The notes: a model not told the origin generated them from the letters alone. A DNA stretch of 64,000 bases from CAVSJO01 sp963728445 (GCA_963728445.1 CAVSJO010000006.1:620001-684000); one strand, 5' to 3'; positions 6,982 through 15,682 are shown, counted from the stretch's first letter. Numbers and translations: made by a program.

Positions 6982-9210
6982 CTACATCAGCTTCGCCGCC
7001 TGCGCCACGGCGAGGCAGACCGTGAAGCCCATGACGAGCGGCAGCAGCGTCGCCACGAGGGTCCACCTCACGCTGCGGGTCTCCTGATAGATGGTGTAGA
7101 TGGTCGTGGAGCAGGGGTTGTGCAGCAGGCTGAAGAGCATGAGGCACACGCCCGTCACCAGGGTCCAACCGCCGGCACGGAGAAGGTCGCCCACCTGGCG
7201 TGCGGATTCGAGCTCGAACATGACCCCGGCTCCGGCGCCTACGCTCGCGACGCCCGTGGTCAGCACGGTGAGCATCAGAACGGTCGGAATCACGATCTCG
7301 TTCGCCGGGATGGCGACCACGTAGGCCAGCAGGATGACGCCGTTCAGCCCCACGAGCAGGCCGACGGGATCGAGGCCGCGCACGAGGTGCTCGGCGACGC
7401 TGGCGCCCGCGACGTGCACGTTCGCGATCAGCCAGATCGCGGCGCCGGCGGGCATGGCGAACACAACCGCGCGCCAGAGCACGATGAGCGTCCGGTCGAT
7501 GACGGACGTGTAGAGCGTCTGGAGGATCCGCGGCGGCCGGTACGGCGGCAGCTCGAGGCTGAACGTGCTCGCCTCCCCCTTCAGAACGGTCCGCGTCAGC
7601 AGCCACGATGAGACGAACATGGCCAGGACGCCGATCAGCGCCACGCCCACGACGGCGCTCGCCGCGGCCAGCCCCGCGAGCCGCGGCGGGGCCAGGGCGC
7701 CGATGAAGATGGTCGCGATGAGGATCTGCGTGGGCCAGCGCCCGTTGCAGAGGGAGAAGTTGTTCGTGATGATCGCGACCAGCCGCTCCCGCGGGCTGTC
7801 GATCACGCGCGCTGCGACCACCCCCGCCGCGTTGCAGCCGAAACCCATGCACATGGTCAGCGCCTGCTTCCCGTGTGCGCCGGCACGCCGGAACAGCGCG
7901 TCCATGTTGAACGCCACGCGGGGCAGATAGCCGAAGTCCTCCAGCAGCGTGAAGAGGGGGAAGAAGATCGCCATGGGCGGCAGCATGACGCTGATCACCC
8001 ACGCGGTCGCCAGGTAGACCCCGTCGAAGAGGAAGCCGCCGGCCCAGGCGGGCAGACCCACCGCGTCGCCTGCGCGATGCAGCAGCGGGTGGACCGTGCC
8101 GATGAGCAGGTCCGACAGCAGGCGCGATGGCACGTTCGCCCCGGCTATCGTGATCCAGAACACCAGCGCCAGCATGAGCAGCATGAGGGGGAAGCCGGTG
8201 AGGCGGCTGGTCAGCAGGCGGTCGAGCGTGCGGTCCACATCGAAGCGCGCACGGCGCAGACCCGTCGTCACCGAGGCCTCCGCGATGCGCTGCGCCTCGG
8301 CGTACAGCCGCTCCGTCACCCGGTCCTGGAAGTCCGGTGGCAGCGTCCAGCGCAGCTCGTGGGCACGGGAGAGGATCCGGGACGTGGCGGCGTTCGAGGT
8401 TACGAGGCCCACATCGGGCCCTTCGACGTCGCCGGCGTCGAAAACACCGGAGCGATCCAGCTCGCCGATCTCGCCGGCCCGCACGGCCGAGACGACGCGC
8501 TCGTCCCCGTTCAGCAGACGCAGCGCGACCCAGCGGGCGTTCGCGAGCCCGGGCAGCTCGGCCCGCAGGAGGGCCGACAGCTCCCCCAGCGCCGCCTCCA
8601 CCGCCGGCGCGTGCTCCTCGATCCGGAACGGACGACTGCGACGTCGCCCGGAAGCGACGTCCGCGATCGCGCCGAGCAGCGCGTCCATACCCACCCCCGA
8701 TCGGGCCGCGGCCGGGACGACCGGAACGCCCAGCCGCGCCTCCAGCCTGCCGGCGTCCACGGCCACTCCGTGCCGGCGTGCCTCGTCGATGAGGTTCGGG
8801 CAGACGACCACCCGATCCGTGATCTCGAGGACCTGCAGCACCAGGTTGAGGTTGCGCTCCAGGCGCGTCGCGTCCACGACGACCACCGTCACGTCCGGAC
8901 GCCCGAACAGCACGAAGTCCCGGGCGACCTCCTCGTCGGCGCTCCCGGCCTGCAGGGAGTAGGTGCCGGGCAGGTCCACTACCTTCACCCGTCGCCCCTC
9001 GTACGCGAACGCGCCCTCCGCACGCACCACCGTCTTGCCCGGCCAGTTGCCCGTGTGCTGGCGCAACCCCGTCAGCGCGTTGAAGACGGTGCTCTTGCCT
9101 ACGTTCGGATTGCCCGCGAGCGCAACAAGCCAGTCCCACTCCGTCGTCGCCGGCAGCCCCAGCCGAACGAGGCGGCGCTCCGGCGACGCCCGGCGCAGCG
9201 CGGTCGCCAT
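6982..9210 (-). CDS. feoB: Ferrous iron transporter FeoB
   Basis: 742-residue inner-membrane Fe(II) transporter. The N-terminal G domain has all motifs: G1 GNPNVGKS (33-40), G2 with TGNWPGKTV, G3 DLPGTYSL, G4-like NLID and an AARSGVGMDAL G5 region. It is followed by Gate-type membrane segments, including LCNGRWPTQI and CMGFGCNAAGVVAARVIDSP, the conserved Gate cysteine region. Its ATG overlaps the stop of the upstream feoA-like gene (TGATG), so the two are translationally coupled. A DtxR-box-like sequence lies upstream of the pair and a DtxR-type regulator is next in line, so iron repression is likely. Length and motifs are normal. Confidence 0.97.
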   Translation of the reverse strand: MATALRRASPERRLVRLGLPATTEWDWLVALAGNPNVGKSTVFNALTGLRQHTGNWPGKTVVRAEGAFAYEGRRVKVVDLPGTYSLQAGSADEEVARDFVLFGRPDVTVVVVDATRLERNLNLVLQVLEITDRVVVCPNLIDEARRHGVAVDAGRLEARLGVPVVPAAARSGVGMDALLGAIADVASGRRRSRPFRIEEHAPAVEAALGELSALLRAELPGLANARWVALRLLNGDERVVSAVRAGEIGELDRSGVFDAGDVEGPDVGLVTSNAATSRILSRAHELRWTLPPDFQDRVTERLYAEAQRIAEASVTTGLRRARFDVDRTLDRLLTSRLTGFPLMLLMLALVFWITIAGANVPSRLLSDLLIGTVHPLLHRAGDAVGLPAWAGGFLFDGVYLATAWVISVMLPPMAIFFPLFTLLEDFGYLPRVAFNMDALFRRAGAHGKQALTMCMGFGCNAAGVVAARVIDSPRERLVAIITNNFSLCNGRWPTQILIATIFIGALAPPRLAGLAAASAVVGVALIGVLAMFVSSWLLTRTVLKGEASTFSLELPPYRPPRILQTLYTSVIDRTLIVLWRAVVFAMPAGAAIWLIANVHVAGASVAEHLVRGLDPVGLLVGLNGVILLAYVVAIPANEIVIPTVLMLTVLTTGVASVGAGAGVMFELESARQVGDLLRAGGWTLVTGVCLMLFSLLHNPCSTTIYTIYQETRSVRWTLVATLLPLVMGFTVCLAVAQAAKLM

Positions 9211-10064
9211 CAGGCGCCCGGCTCCCGCATCCGCCGCACGAGCACGCGCTCGGCCTGCGCCGAGCGCAGCGCGACCAGGGCGCCCCGCACCCGGTAGGCG
9301 ACCGGGTCACCCGAGGCGCTCGCCAGCTCCGCCGCGACGTCCGTCCCGGGTACGAAGCCGAGGTCGAGAAGCCTCCGCCGCTGCGGGCCCCGGCACGCCG
9401 CGGCGAGACGGACGACTCGCGCCCGATCCGGCGGACGGATCGCCGTGAGCGGCTCGACCGCGTCCGAAGCGATGGCCTCCCCGTCGATTCCGTCGAGTGG
9501 CTCGATCGCGACCGCCGCCGCCGCCGTCGCCCCCAGCTCCGACTCCCGCCCGGCGACACGCACGCGAACCCCACCCTCCCCGGTCCGCGCGAGCACCTCC
9601 AGGAGGGCGCCCGCGGCGACACCCGCCTTCAGCACAGCCTCGAAAACCGCTCGGGGCTCGTCCTCCACATGTGTGACGCGCCCGCGGCCGCCCGGAGGCA
9701 GGCCGGAAAGCGGAAGACCGCGCCGCGGGGGCAGGGATCCGTCCGCCTGAGGGATAGGATCTCCGTGCGGGTCGTAGATGGGACGGCCAAGACGCTCGGC
9801 GAGCGCTTCCACCGCGCTCGCCGTGAGCTCGTGCTCTCGCGCCTCCGCCTGCGCATGCCACTCCGGGGCCGCTACGCCCGTACGCTCCGCCAGCCAGTGC
9901 TCCCACAGCCGATGGCCACGGACCACCCGGAGGGCCTCCGTGCGACCGGCTTCCGTGAGGGCGACGTCGCCCGTCGCCTCCTCGCGCATGGCCAGCCCGG
10001 TCAGGATGATCCCGAGCGCCACGACGGCGAGGAGGACTCCGACCGCCTGCAGATCCATGGTCAA
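9210..10064 (-). CDS. Membrane-anchored DtxR dimerisation domain fused to FeoA domains
   Basis: 284 residues with an unusual domain order. A single N-terminal membrane helix (about 4-24, LQAVGVLLAVVALGIILTGL) is followed by a short wing-like piece (VALTEAGRTEALRVVRGHRL). Next is the metal-binding/dimerisation region of DtxR-family regulators (HELTASAVEALAERLG, then PIYDPHGDPIPQADG). An SH3/FeoA-like domain (about 113-190) and a second FeoA domain (RRRLLDLGFVPGTDV, about 225-240) complete it. The recognition helix of DtxR is absent, so it is not expected to bind DNA. It occupies the feoA position directly before feoB with a TGATG overlap. A role as an iron-sensing regulator of FeoB activity at the membrane is an inference. 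The start ATG 10064 follows GAGGG. Confidence 0.8.
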   Translation of the reverse strand: MTMDLQAVGVLLAVVALGIILTGLAMREEATGDVALTEAGRTEALRVVRGHRLWEHWLAERTGVAAPEWHAQAEAREHELTASAVEALAERLGRPIYDPHGDPIPQADGSLPPRRGLPLSGLPPGGRGRVTHVEDEPRAVFEAVLKAGVAAGALLEVLARTGEGGVRVRVAGRESELGATAAAAVAIEPLDGIDGEAIASDAVEPLTAIRPPDRARVVRLAAACRGPQRRRLLDLGFVPGTDVAAELASASGDPVAYRVRGALVALRSAQAERVLVRRMREPGA

Positions 10065-10078
10065 CCCTCACAATAAAT

Positions 10079-10097
10079 TTAGCTTAGCCTAACACTC
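10079..10097 (-). promoter_or_regulatory. DtxR/IdeR-box-like operator upstream of the feo genes
   Basis: The plus-strand sequence TTAGCTTAGCCTAACACTC matches the DtxR/IdeR consensus TTAGGTTAGCCTAACCTAA at 14 of 19 positions, including the full central TTAGCCTAA core. It sits 15-33 bases upstream of the feoA-fusion start, where a repressor would block transcription, in a locally AT-rich stretch. The adjacent DtxR-family gene is the natural candidate ligand. Confidence 0.75.
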
Positions 10098-10198
10098 GCA
10101 CACGGGCTGGGAGCGGTCAAGGGGTTTCGGAAGGGGGAACGGCGGGAGGTGGGGGGAAGTCGCGGGAGGCGGCGGGAGGTGGCACCGCGCCGCAAGCC

Positions 10199-10885
10199 TC
10201 AGGCGCCGTGAAGCAGCTCGACGCGGAGGGCGTTTGCGACGGCGCGCCCGACGACCTGCTCGGCGGGGCCAGCGGCGAGGCGAATGGTCACGGGTCCGTC
10301 GAACGGCGCGTGGTGCAGCACCGTGAAGCGCGTACCGGGGGTGAGGCCGATCCCCTCGAGGTAGCGCAGCAGCTCGGGATTTTCGTCGGCGACGCGAACG
10401 ACGCTGGCGGTGCGGCCGTCCTCGACGTCGGCGAGGCAGCGAGTGGCGGTCTCGACGATGCGGCCCTCGCGGGTGGGAATGGGTGCGCCGTGGGGGTCCC
10501 GGCTGGGCTCACCGAGTGCGGCGGCCATGCGGTCCACGAGTTCGTCGGAGGCGGCGTGCTCGAGCCGTTCGGCTTCGGCGTGGACCCGGTCCCACGAGTA
10601 TCCCAGCCGATCGGTGAGGTAGAGCTCGATGATGCGGTGGCGGCGGATGGTGCGGAGGGCGACGCGGCGGCCCTCGTTGGTGAGGCGGACGCCGCGGTAT
10701 TTCTCGTGCACGACGAGGCCCTGGTCTGCGAGGCGTCGGACCATGCCGCTGACGGAGGCGGGGGCGACGGAAAGGCGTCCGGCGATGTCGCCGGTGCCCG
10801 CGGCGCCGTCGGCGCGCTCGAGCTCGTAGATCGTCTTGAGGTAGTCCTCGACGGGGCCGGTGTGCGTCTCGTCGCGCGGGCTCAT
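10199..10885 (-). CDS. DtxR/MntR-family metal-dependent transcriptional regulator
   Basis: 228 residues from MSPRDETHTGPVEDYLKTIY. The N-terminal winged helix-turn-helix (about 10-70) has GDIAGRLSVAPASVSGMVRR as its recognition region. The dimerisation/metal domain (75-145) contains HRIIELYLTDRLGYSWDRVH, AERLEHAASDELVDRM and RDPHGAPIPTREG. A C-terminal FeoA/SH3 domain follows at 155-228. This is the full three-domain DtxR layout, in contrast to the neighbouring fusion that lacks the HTH. The start is ATG 10885; the frame stays open 50 codons upstream but that extension is low-complexity and unconserved in appearance. It is co-directional with feo and probably its iron (or manganese) repressor. 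Confidence 0.92.
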   Translation of the reverse strand: MSPRDETHTGPVEDYLKTIYELERADGAAGTGDIAGRLSVAPASVSGMVRRLADQGLVVHEKYRGVRLTNEGRRVALRTIRRHRIIELYLTDRLGYSWDRVHAEAERLEHAASDELVDRMAAALGEPSRDPHGAPIPTREGRIVETATRCLADVEDGRTASVVRVADENPELLRYLEGIGLTPGTRFTVLHHAPFDGPVTIRLAAGPAEQVVGRAVANALRVELLHGA

Positions 10886-11055
10886 GGCGGCAATATCGCC
10901 GGCGGCTGCGGGTGGGGCCACCCGCGGGCCTTGACAGCCACGGGCGGGCGTTGCCACCGGCTGCCTGGCGCGGGGGAGCACTCGGCGGACGTGGGGAACC
11001 GCTGGCCGGCGACTTGCAGCGCGAGGGGAGCCCACGAATCCCTGACGACACAGCC

Positions 11056-11952
11056 ATGAAAATCGACCTGACGAAGGCGTTCGAGGAAGCGGCGGACCGT
11101 CTCACGGGGTGGGTGGAGTCATTCATCTCCCACCTGCCGGACGTGGTGGCGGCGATCGTGGTCCTGGTGCTGTTCATCCTCGTGGCGAAGGGGGTGAAGC
11201 GGCTGATGGAGCGGGTGATGTCCCGTTTCTCGAGCTACGCGGACATCAACCGTGTGGTGGCGGGCGCGGTCTACATCGCCGTGATCGGCGCGGGCGTGAT
11301 GATCGCGCTGGGGATCCTGGGATGGGACAAGACGGTGACCTCGCTGCTGGCGGGCGCCGGGATCATCGGTCTGGCTCTGGGCTTCGCGTTCCAGGACACG
11401 GCCGAGAACTTCATCGCCGGGGTGCTGCTGAACGTGCGGCGGGAGTTCACGTACGGGGACATCATCAAGACGAACGACTTCGAGGGCATCGTGGAGAGGG
11501 TGGAGATGCGGGCGACGATGCTCCGCACGTTCGACGGGCTCCTCGTGGTGATCCCCAACGCCGAGGTGTTCAAGCACCCGCTGATCAACTACAGCGGGCG
11601 GGGCCTGCGGCGGGTCGACCTGGCGGTGGGGGTCTCCTATGGCGACGACCTGGAGAACGCAGCGGTGATCGCGGCGCGGGCCGTGGAGGACATCGATGGC
11701 CGGGAGGCCGCGCGGCCGGTGGAGGTCTTCTACGAATCGTTCGGGGACAGTTCGATCAACTTCCAGATCCGCTTCTGGATCGACTTCGCCCGACAGACGG
11801 ACTACCTGAAGGCGCGCAGCGAGGCCATCATACGGATCAAGCGTGCGTTCGACGAGGCGGGCGTCACCATTCCGTTCCCGATCCGGACGCTCGATTTCAG
11901 CCCGGTCGGTGGCGTGGTGCTGGGCGAGGCCGTGCCACCCACCGGAACGTGA
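11056..11952 (+). CDS. mscS: Small-conductance mechanosensitive channel MscS
   Basis: 298 residues. It has three membrane helices (about 28-50, 68-90 and 97-120). The pore helix TM3 reads LLAGAGIIGLALGFAFQDT, the classical Gly/Ala pattern ending in FAFQD. A beta domain (TYGDIIKTNDFEGIVERVEM, VVIPNAEVFKHPLINYSGRG) and the C-terminal alpha/beta vestibule follow. It releases solutes when membrane tension rises. ATG 11056 (MKIDLTKAFEEAADRL) is chosen over the longer open frame because it matches the family N-terminus. It precedes the cupin gene by 19 bases, and the two may be cotranscribed. Confidence 0.95.
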   Translation: MKIDLTKAFEEAADRLTGWVESFISHLPDVVAAIVVLVLFILVAKGVKRLMERVMSRFSSYADINRVVAGAVYIAVIGAGVMIALGILGWDKTVTSLLAGAGIIGLALGFAFQDTAENFIAGVLLNVRREFTYGDIIKTNDFEGIVERVEMRATMLRTFDGLLVVIPNAEVFKHPLINYSGRGLRRVDLAVGVSYGDDLENAAVIAARAVEDIDGREAARPVEVFYESFGDSSINFQIRFWIDFARQTDYLKARSEAIIRIKRAFDEAGVTIPFPIRTLDFSPVGGVVLGEAVPPTGT

Positions 11953-11971
11953 TTCAGCCAAGGAGGGCCGC

Positions 11972-12370
11972 ATGTCCACGAAGGCAACCGGGGACGCCGG
12001 AGAGGTAGTACGCGCGGCGGACTCGGTGTCCGCGAGCGAGGTCGCCGCAGGTCGCGCCACGCGCATCCAGGTCCTGGTAGGGCCCGACGAGGGTGCGCCG
12101 CACTTCGCGCTCCGTCGCTTCTCCATGGAGGAGGGTGGGGGCATTCCGCTGCACACGAACGACGTGGAGCACGAACAGTACGTGCTGGCCGGTCGCGCCC
12201 GCATCACGATCGGGGAGGACGCGCACGAGGTGGGGCCCCACGACACGCTGTTCATCCCCGCCGGCGTGCCCCACGCCTACGAGGTGATCGAGGGCCCGTT
12301 CCAGTTCCTGTGCGTGGTGCCAAACGGACCGGACCGTATCCGACTCGTCGAGGCGGAGCGACAGGACTGA
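11972..12370 (+). CDS. Cupin-domain protein
   Basis: 132 residues with a strong ribosome site (AGGAGGG, 11961-11967) before ATG 11972. One cupin barrel is visible. The first cupin motif, G-X5-HxH-like, is present as GGIPLHTNDVEHEQYVLAG, with His and Glu ligands. The second motif is PHDTLFIPAGVPHAYEV. Single cupin proteins of this size bind a divalent metal and act as isomerases, dioxygenases or sensors; no specific reaction can be assigned. It lies directly after mscS. Confidence 0.85.
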   Translation: MSTKATGDAGEVVRAADSVSASEVAAGRATRIQVLVGPDEGAPHFALRRFSMEEGGGIPLHTNDVEHEQYVLAGRARITIGEDAHEVGPHDTLFIPAGVPHAYEVIEGPFQFLCVVPNGPDRIRLVEAERQD

Positions 12371-12373
12371 GCT

Positions 12374-12465
12374 GCAGCGGGTCATCACGGAACCGCTGCG
12401 GCTCCGCGCACGAACCTTGAATGGAGAGGTAACGACCGCCGGGACGCGGGAGGCCCGCCGGGCCT
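12374..12465 (+). terminator. Two GC-rich inverted repeats between cupin and M48 genes
   Basis: GCAGCGG (12374-12380) pairs with CCGCTGC (12393-12399) around a 12-base loop, four bases after the cupin stop. AGGCCC-GCC-GGGCCT (12451-12465) is a second perfect stem with a three-base loop, 30 bases before the protease start. Neither has a T-run, so termination is uncertain. The second could be a 5'-UTR structure of the protease mRNA. Confidence 0.4.
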
Positions 12466-12494
12466 TCTGAACCGTACTACGGGAGGATCTCTCC

Positions 12495-13979
12495 GTGAAC
12501 AGACCAGCCGATTCTCCGGCGCCGCGCCGCGCCGGTCGATTCCGTACCTTCGCCCTCGCCGCACTGACGGCGGGTGCCGTCTCAGCCGCGGCGGCGGCCT
12601 GCGCAACCAACCCCGCCACGGGCAAGCCGCAGCTCTCGCTGATCTCGGAGCAGCAGGAGATCCAGATGGGGCAGCAGGCGGCCGAGCAGGTGAAGCAGCA
12701 GATGGGGCTGGTGGACGACGCCGCGCTCCAGGCGTACGTGCAGCAGGTAGGGGCCAGGCTGGCAGCGCACTCCGAGCGCCCGCAGCTGCCGTGGGAGTTC
12801 CACGTGGTCGAGGATCCGACACCCAACGCGTTCGCGCTTCCGGGCGGCTTCATCTTCGTCACCCGTGGACTGATGGATCTGATGAACTCGGAGGCCGAAA
12901 TGGCCACGGTGCTCGGCCACGAGATCGGGCACGTGACGGCCCGCCATTCGGTCGAGCAGATCAGCAGGAGCGAGCTGGCGCAGATAGGCCTGGGCCTCGG
13001 AAGCATCCTGGTCCCGCAGCTCCAGCAGTTCGGCGGCCTTGCCAGCACCGGACTGCAGCTCCTCTTCCTCAAGTACAGTCGCGACGACGAGCGGCAGGCG
13101 GACCAGCTCGGCTTCCGCTACGCGCAGGGGACCGGCTACGACGTCCGCGAGATGGACGACGTGTTCGTCGCGCTTCAGCGCTACTCCGGGCAGGAGGGAC
13201 AGAGCCCGGTGCCCGACTGGCTGTCGACGCATCCGGCGACCGAGGAGCGAATCCAGGCCGTTCAGAAGAGGCTCGCGACCATGGACAGCTTCCCCGCGGG
13301 CGCCACCGTCGGGAGTTCCACGTACATGCAGAAGGTCAGCGGGCTCGTCTACGGCGAGAATCCCCGCAACGGGTACTTCCAGGGGAACACCTTCCTTCAC
13401 CCGGACCTGCGCTTCCGCATCGACTTCCCGCAGGGATGGAAGACGCAGAACCTGCCGCAGGCCGTGAGTGCGCTGAGCCCGCAGCAGGACGCCGCCATCG
13501 AGCTGACCCTCGCCGGCGGCTCGCCGAGCGCTGCGGCGCAGCAGTTCTTCTCGCAGCAGGGGATCCAGTCGGGCGGCCTGAGCAACCAGAGCATCAACGG
13601 CCTGCCCGCGGTGTCCGGAACGTTCCAGGCACAGACACAGCAGGGAGTGCTTCAGGGCATCGCCCTCTTCGTTCAGCTCAACGGGAACACGTACCAGATC
13701 CTCGGCTACGGACCCGCCAACTCGTTCGGGGCCGAGTCCAGGGTCGTCCAGCAGTCCATGGGCTCGTTCACGACACTGACGGATCCGGCCGCGCTGTCCG
13801 TGCAGCCGAACCGGATGAAGGTGGTGAAGCTGGACCGGGCGATGACGCTGGCCCAGTTCCAGTCGCGCTACCCGTCGGTAATCGGAATGGACGAGCTGGC
13901 GATCATCAACCAGGTGGAGGGCCCGGCCTCCACGCTGCCGGCGGGTGCGTACGTCAAGCAGATCGTGAAGGGGAGCTGA
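12495..13979 (+). CDS. M48-family metalloprotease, lipoprotein
   Basis: 494 residues. A signal with a lipobox-like AAAACATN (Cys about 36) indicates lipidation. The Peptidase_M48 domain (about 55-270) has the zinc motif HEIGH in VLGHEIGHVTARHSVEQ, preceded by NAFALPGGFIFVTRGL, and a downstream ERQADQLGFRYA supplying the third ligand. The proteolytic core resembles BepA/LoiP-type envelope quality-control proteases. A C-terminal region of about 200 residues begins near FLHPDLRFRIDFPQGW and may form a beta-rich accessory domain; it includes YGPANSF. GTG 12495 follows GGGAGGATCT. The 3' end overlaps the convergent KAS III-like gene by 26 bases. Confidence 0.93.
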   Translation: MNRPADSPAPRRAGRFRTFALAALTAGAVSAAAAACATNPATGKPQLSLISEQQEIQMGQQAAEQVKQQMGLVDDAALQAYVQQVGARLAAHSERPQLPWEFHVVEDPTPNAFALPGGFIFVTRGLMDLMNSEAEMATVLGHEIGHVTARHSVEQISRSELAQIGLGLGSILVPQLQQFGGLASTGLQLLFLKYSRDDERQADQLGFRYAQGTGYDVREMDDVFVALQRYSGQEGQSPVPDWLSTHPATEERIQAVQKRLATMDSFPAGATVGSSTYMQKVSGLVYGENPRNGYFQGNTFLHPDLRFRIDFPQGWKTQNLPQAVSALSPQQDAAIELTLAGGSPSAAAQQFFSQQGIQSGGLSNQSINGLPAVSGTFQAQTQQGVLQGIALFVQLNGNTYQILGYGPANSFGAESRVVQQSMGSFTTLTDPAALSVQPNRMKVVKLDRAMTLAQFQSRYPSVIGMDELAIINQVEGPASTLPAGAYVKQIVKGS

Positions 13980-14994
13980 GCACCACGGCACCCGCGGTCG
14001 CGCCCGCGCCGAACGACACGAGCAGCACGCGCCCCCCGTCCGGGATGCGTCCCTGACGCCTCGCCTCGTCCAGCGCCAGCGGGATGGTGGCCGCGCCCGT
14101 GTTGCCGTACCGGTCGATGTTGACCATCACGCGCTCCATCGGCACGCCCAGCTCGGACGCGGTGGCGGTGATGATGCGCAGGTTGGCCTGATGAGGGACG
14201 ACGAGGGCGACGTCCCGGGTCCCGATCCCCGCCCGCTCCAGGGCCCTGGTCGCCTGCGCCGCCATGGTCCGCACGGCCTGCCGGAAGAGCCGCGTTCCTT
14301 CCATCCGGAGCAGATGGGAGCGCTCCTCGAGAACGTCCGCATCGAACGGACGGCGGGCCCCGCCGGAGGGCCGGAGCAGGGCGCCCGCCAGCCTGCCGTC
14401 GGCCCACCAGCTCGAGGCCAGGAGGGTCAGGCCGCGCGAAACCGCTTCGCCCGGGGCCGCGCCGGCGTCCGGCGGTTCCCCAGGCGCATGGCCGGCCACG
14501 ACGACGGCGCCGGCGCCGTCGCCGAAGAGGGGAGCGGTCCCGGGATCGGACCGGTCGGTGACGGTAGAGAGCTTCTCGACGCCCACGACGAGGGCGGGGC
14601 CTTCCGAGACGCCGGCCCCGACGAGCGCCGAAGCGGTCACCAGGGCGTACAGCCAGCCGGCGAAGCCCGCCTCCATGTCGAAACACGCGGCCCGGTCTGC
14701 GCCGAGACCCGCCTGGATCTCGCACGCGGTGGGCGGGGTGAGGTGGTCGGGGGTGGACGTGGCGACGACGATCAGACCCAGGTCCGCCGCTTCGACGCGG
14801 GCGTCCGTCAGCGCCGCCCGGGCAGCCGCCTCGCCCATGCGCGCCGTGCCGATCCCGGGCCCGGCGACGCGGCGCTCGCGAATGCCGGTGCGCTTCACGA
14901 TCCAGTCCGGAGTCACGCCGGCGGCGCTGCCTACCGCGTCGTTGTCGAGGACGCCGGCCGGGAGGTGGTGGCCGGAACCGATGATGGAGACCAT
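13954..14994 (-). CDS. 3-oxoacyl-ACP synthase III (KAS III/FabH) homologue with catalytic cysteine replaced by Phe
   Basis: 346 residues with the full thiolase fold. TPDWIVKRTGIRERR lies near the N-terminus. The catalytic His region is VPHQANLRII (about 268) and the Asn region is NIDRYGNTGAATIPLAL (about 293). Where FabH has D-V-N-A-A-C-S-G-F, this protein reads D-M-E-A-G-F-A-G-W, so the nucleophilic cysteine is Phe. I re-read the codons and the substitution is in the sequence, not a frame effect. A cysteine five positions earlier (AACFD) is not in the catalytic position. Condensation by the normal mechanism is therefore unlikely. Decarboxylase or other roles are possible, since KSQ-type enzymes decarboxylate without Cys. 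It stands alone, with no fatty-acid gene beside it. Confidence 0.85.
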   Translation of the reverse strand: MVSIIGSGHHLPAGVLDNDAVGSAAGVTPDWIVKRTGIRERRVAGPGIGTARMGEAAARAALTDARVEAADLGLIVVATSTPDHLTPPTACEIQAGLGADRAACFDMEAGFAGWLYALVTASALVGAGVSEGPALVVGVEKLSTVTDRSDPGTAPLFGDGAGAVVVAGHAPGEPPDAGAAPGEAVSRGLTLLASSWWADGRLAGALLRPSGGARRPFDADVLEERSHLLRMEGTRLFRQAVRTMAAQATRALERAGIGTRDVALVVPHQANLRIITATASELGVPMERVMVNIDRYGNTGAATIPLALDEARRQGRIPDGGRVLLVSFGAGATAGAVVLSSPSRSA

Positions 14995-15074
14995 GCGGGG
15001 AAGGTACGGCCTCGGCCCCCCGGACGCCCGCCCCGACGCGTCGTGGCCGCCGGGGGATCCCTACGATCCGACCG

Positions 15075-15509
15075 CTACGTGCGCATGGCAGCGACGCGCC
15101 GGGCGTGGTCCGGCATCGTGAGGAGCTCCTCCACCGTCGTACCGCGGAAGAAGAACGCGATGTCCTCGGCCACCGACTTCCAGCGGTCGTGTGCGGGGCA
15201 CGGATTCGTGTCGCTGCACTTGGGCCGGCCGAGCAGACAGCGGCGCGTGGCGGTGATGTCGTCGAAGGCCTCGACCACGCGGAGCAGTGTGAGCTCGCCG
15301 GGCGGCAACGCCAGCATGAAGCCCCCGCGGGGACCGCGCTGGGAGCTCAGCACGCCCTCCTTCACCAGGTGGTGCAGCGTCTTGGAGAGGTAGTTCCGGG
15401 GCACGCCGAGCGCCTCCGCGACGATGTCGACGGGCAGCGGCTCGTCCGGAGACCGGTCAGCGATGTACAGCACCGCCCGCAGGGCGTACTCCGCCGTGTC
15501 GGAAAGCAT
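15075..15509 (-). CDS. Rrf2-family transcriptional regulator with three cysteines (IscR/NsrR-like)
   Basis: 144 residues. The winged HTH covers about 1-80 (MLSDTAEYALRAVLYIA, then ALGVPRNYLSKTLHHLVKEG and SQRGPRGGFML). The C-terminal part holds three cysteines as CLLGRPKCSDTNPC (C-x6-C-x5-C), close to the C-x5-C-x5-C that holds an iron-sulfur cluster in IscR and related sensors. It probably binds an Fe-S cluster and responds to iron, oxygen or NO. ATG 15509 follows GAGGTGGATC. It lies 173 bases downstream of ccdA on the same strand and may regulate that redox pair, but no operator was recognised. Confidence 0.9.
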   Translation of the reverse strand: MLSDTAEYALRAVLYIADRSPDEPLPVDIVAEALGVPRNYLSKTLHHLVKEGVLSSQRGPRGGFMLALPPGELTLLRVVEAFDDITATRRCLLGRPKCSDTNPCPAHDRWKSVAEDIAFFFRGTTVEELLTMPDHARRVAAMRT

Positions 15510-15682
15510 GATCCACCTCGGATTCGGGCACGGCCCGCGCGAACGCGGGCGGGGGGCGTACCCCGGAAGCTGCCGTTTCGACCCGGCGGGTACCGTAGGG
15601 ATGTCGCTGAATCCCTGTAAGGATGCTCCTGCGTGAATCGGACAAGAGCACCCATTTCTGCGGAATCACCCGGAGACGGCCC

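Noticed and set aside
6497..9622. 1041-codon open frame on the minus strand
   Set aside because: It runs across feoB and the feoA fusion in another frame and has Arg/Ala/Gly/Pro-rich, motif-free translation; GC bias creates it.
10931..10936. TTGACA as -35 of mscS
   Set aside because: No acceptable -10 hexamer at 16-18 bases.
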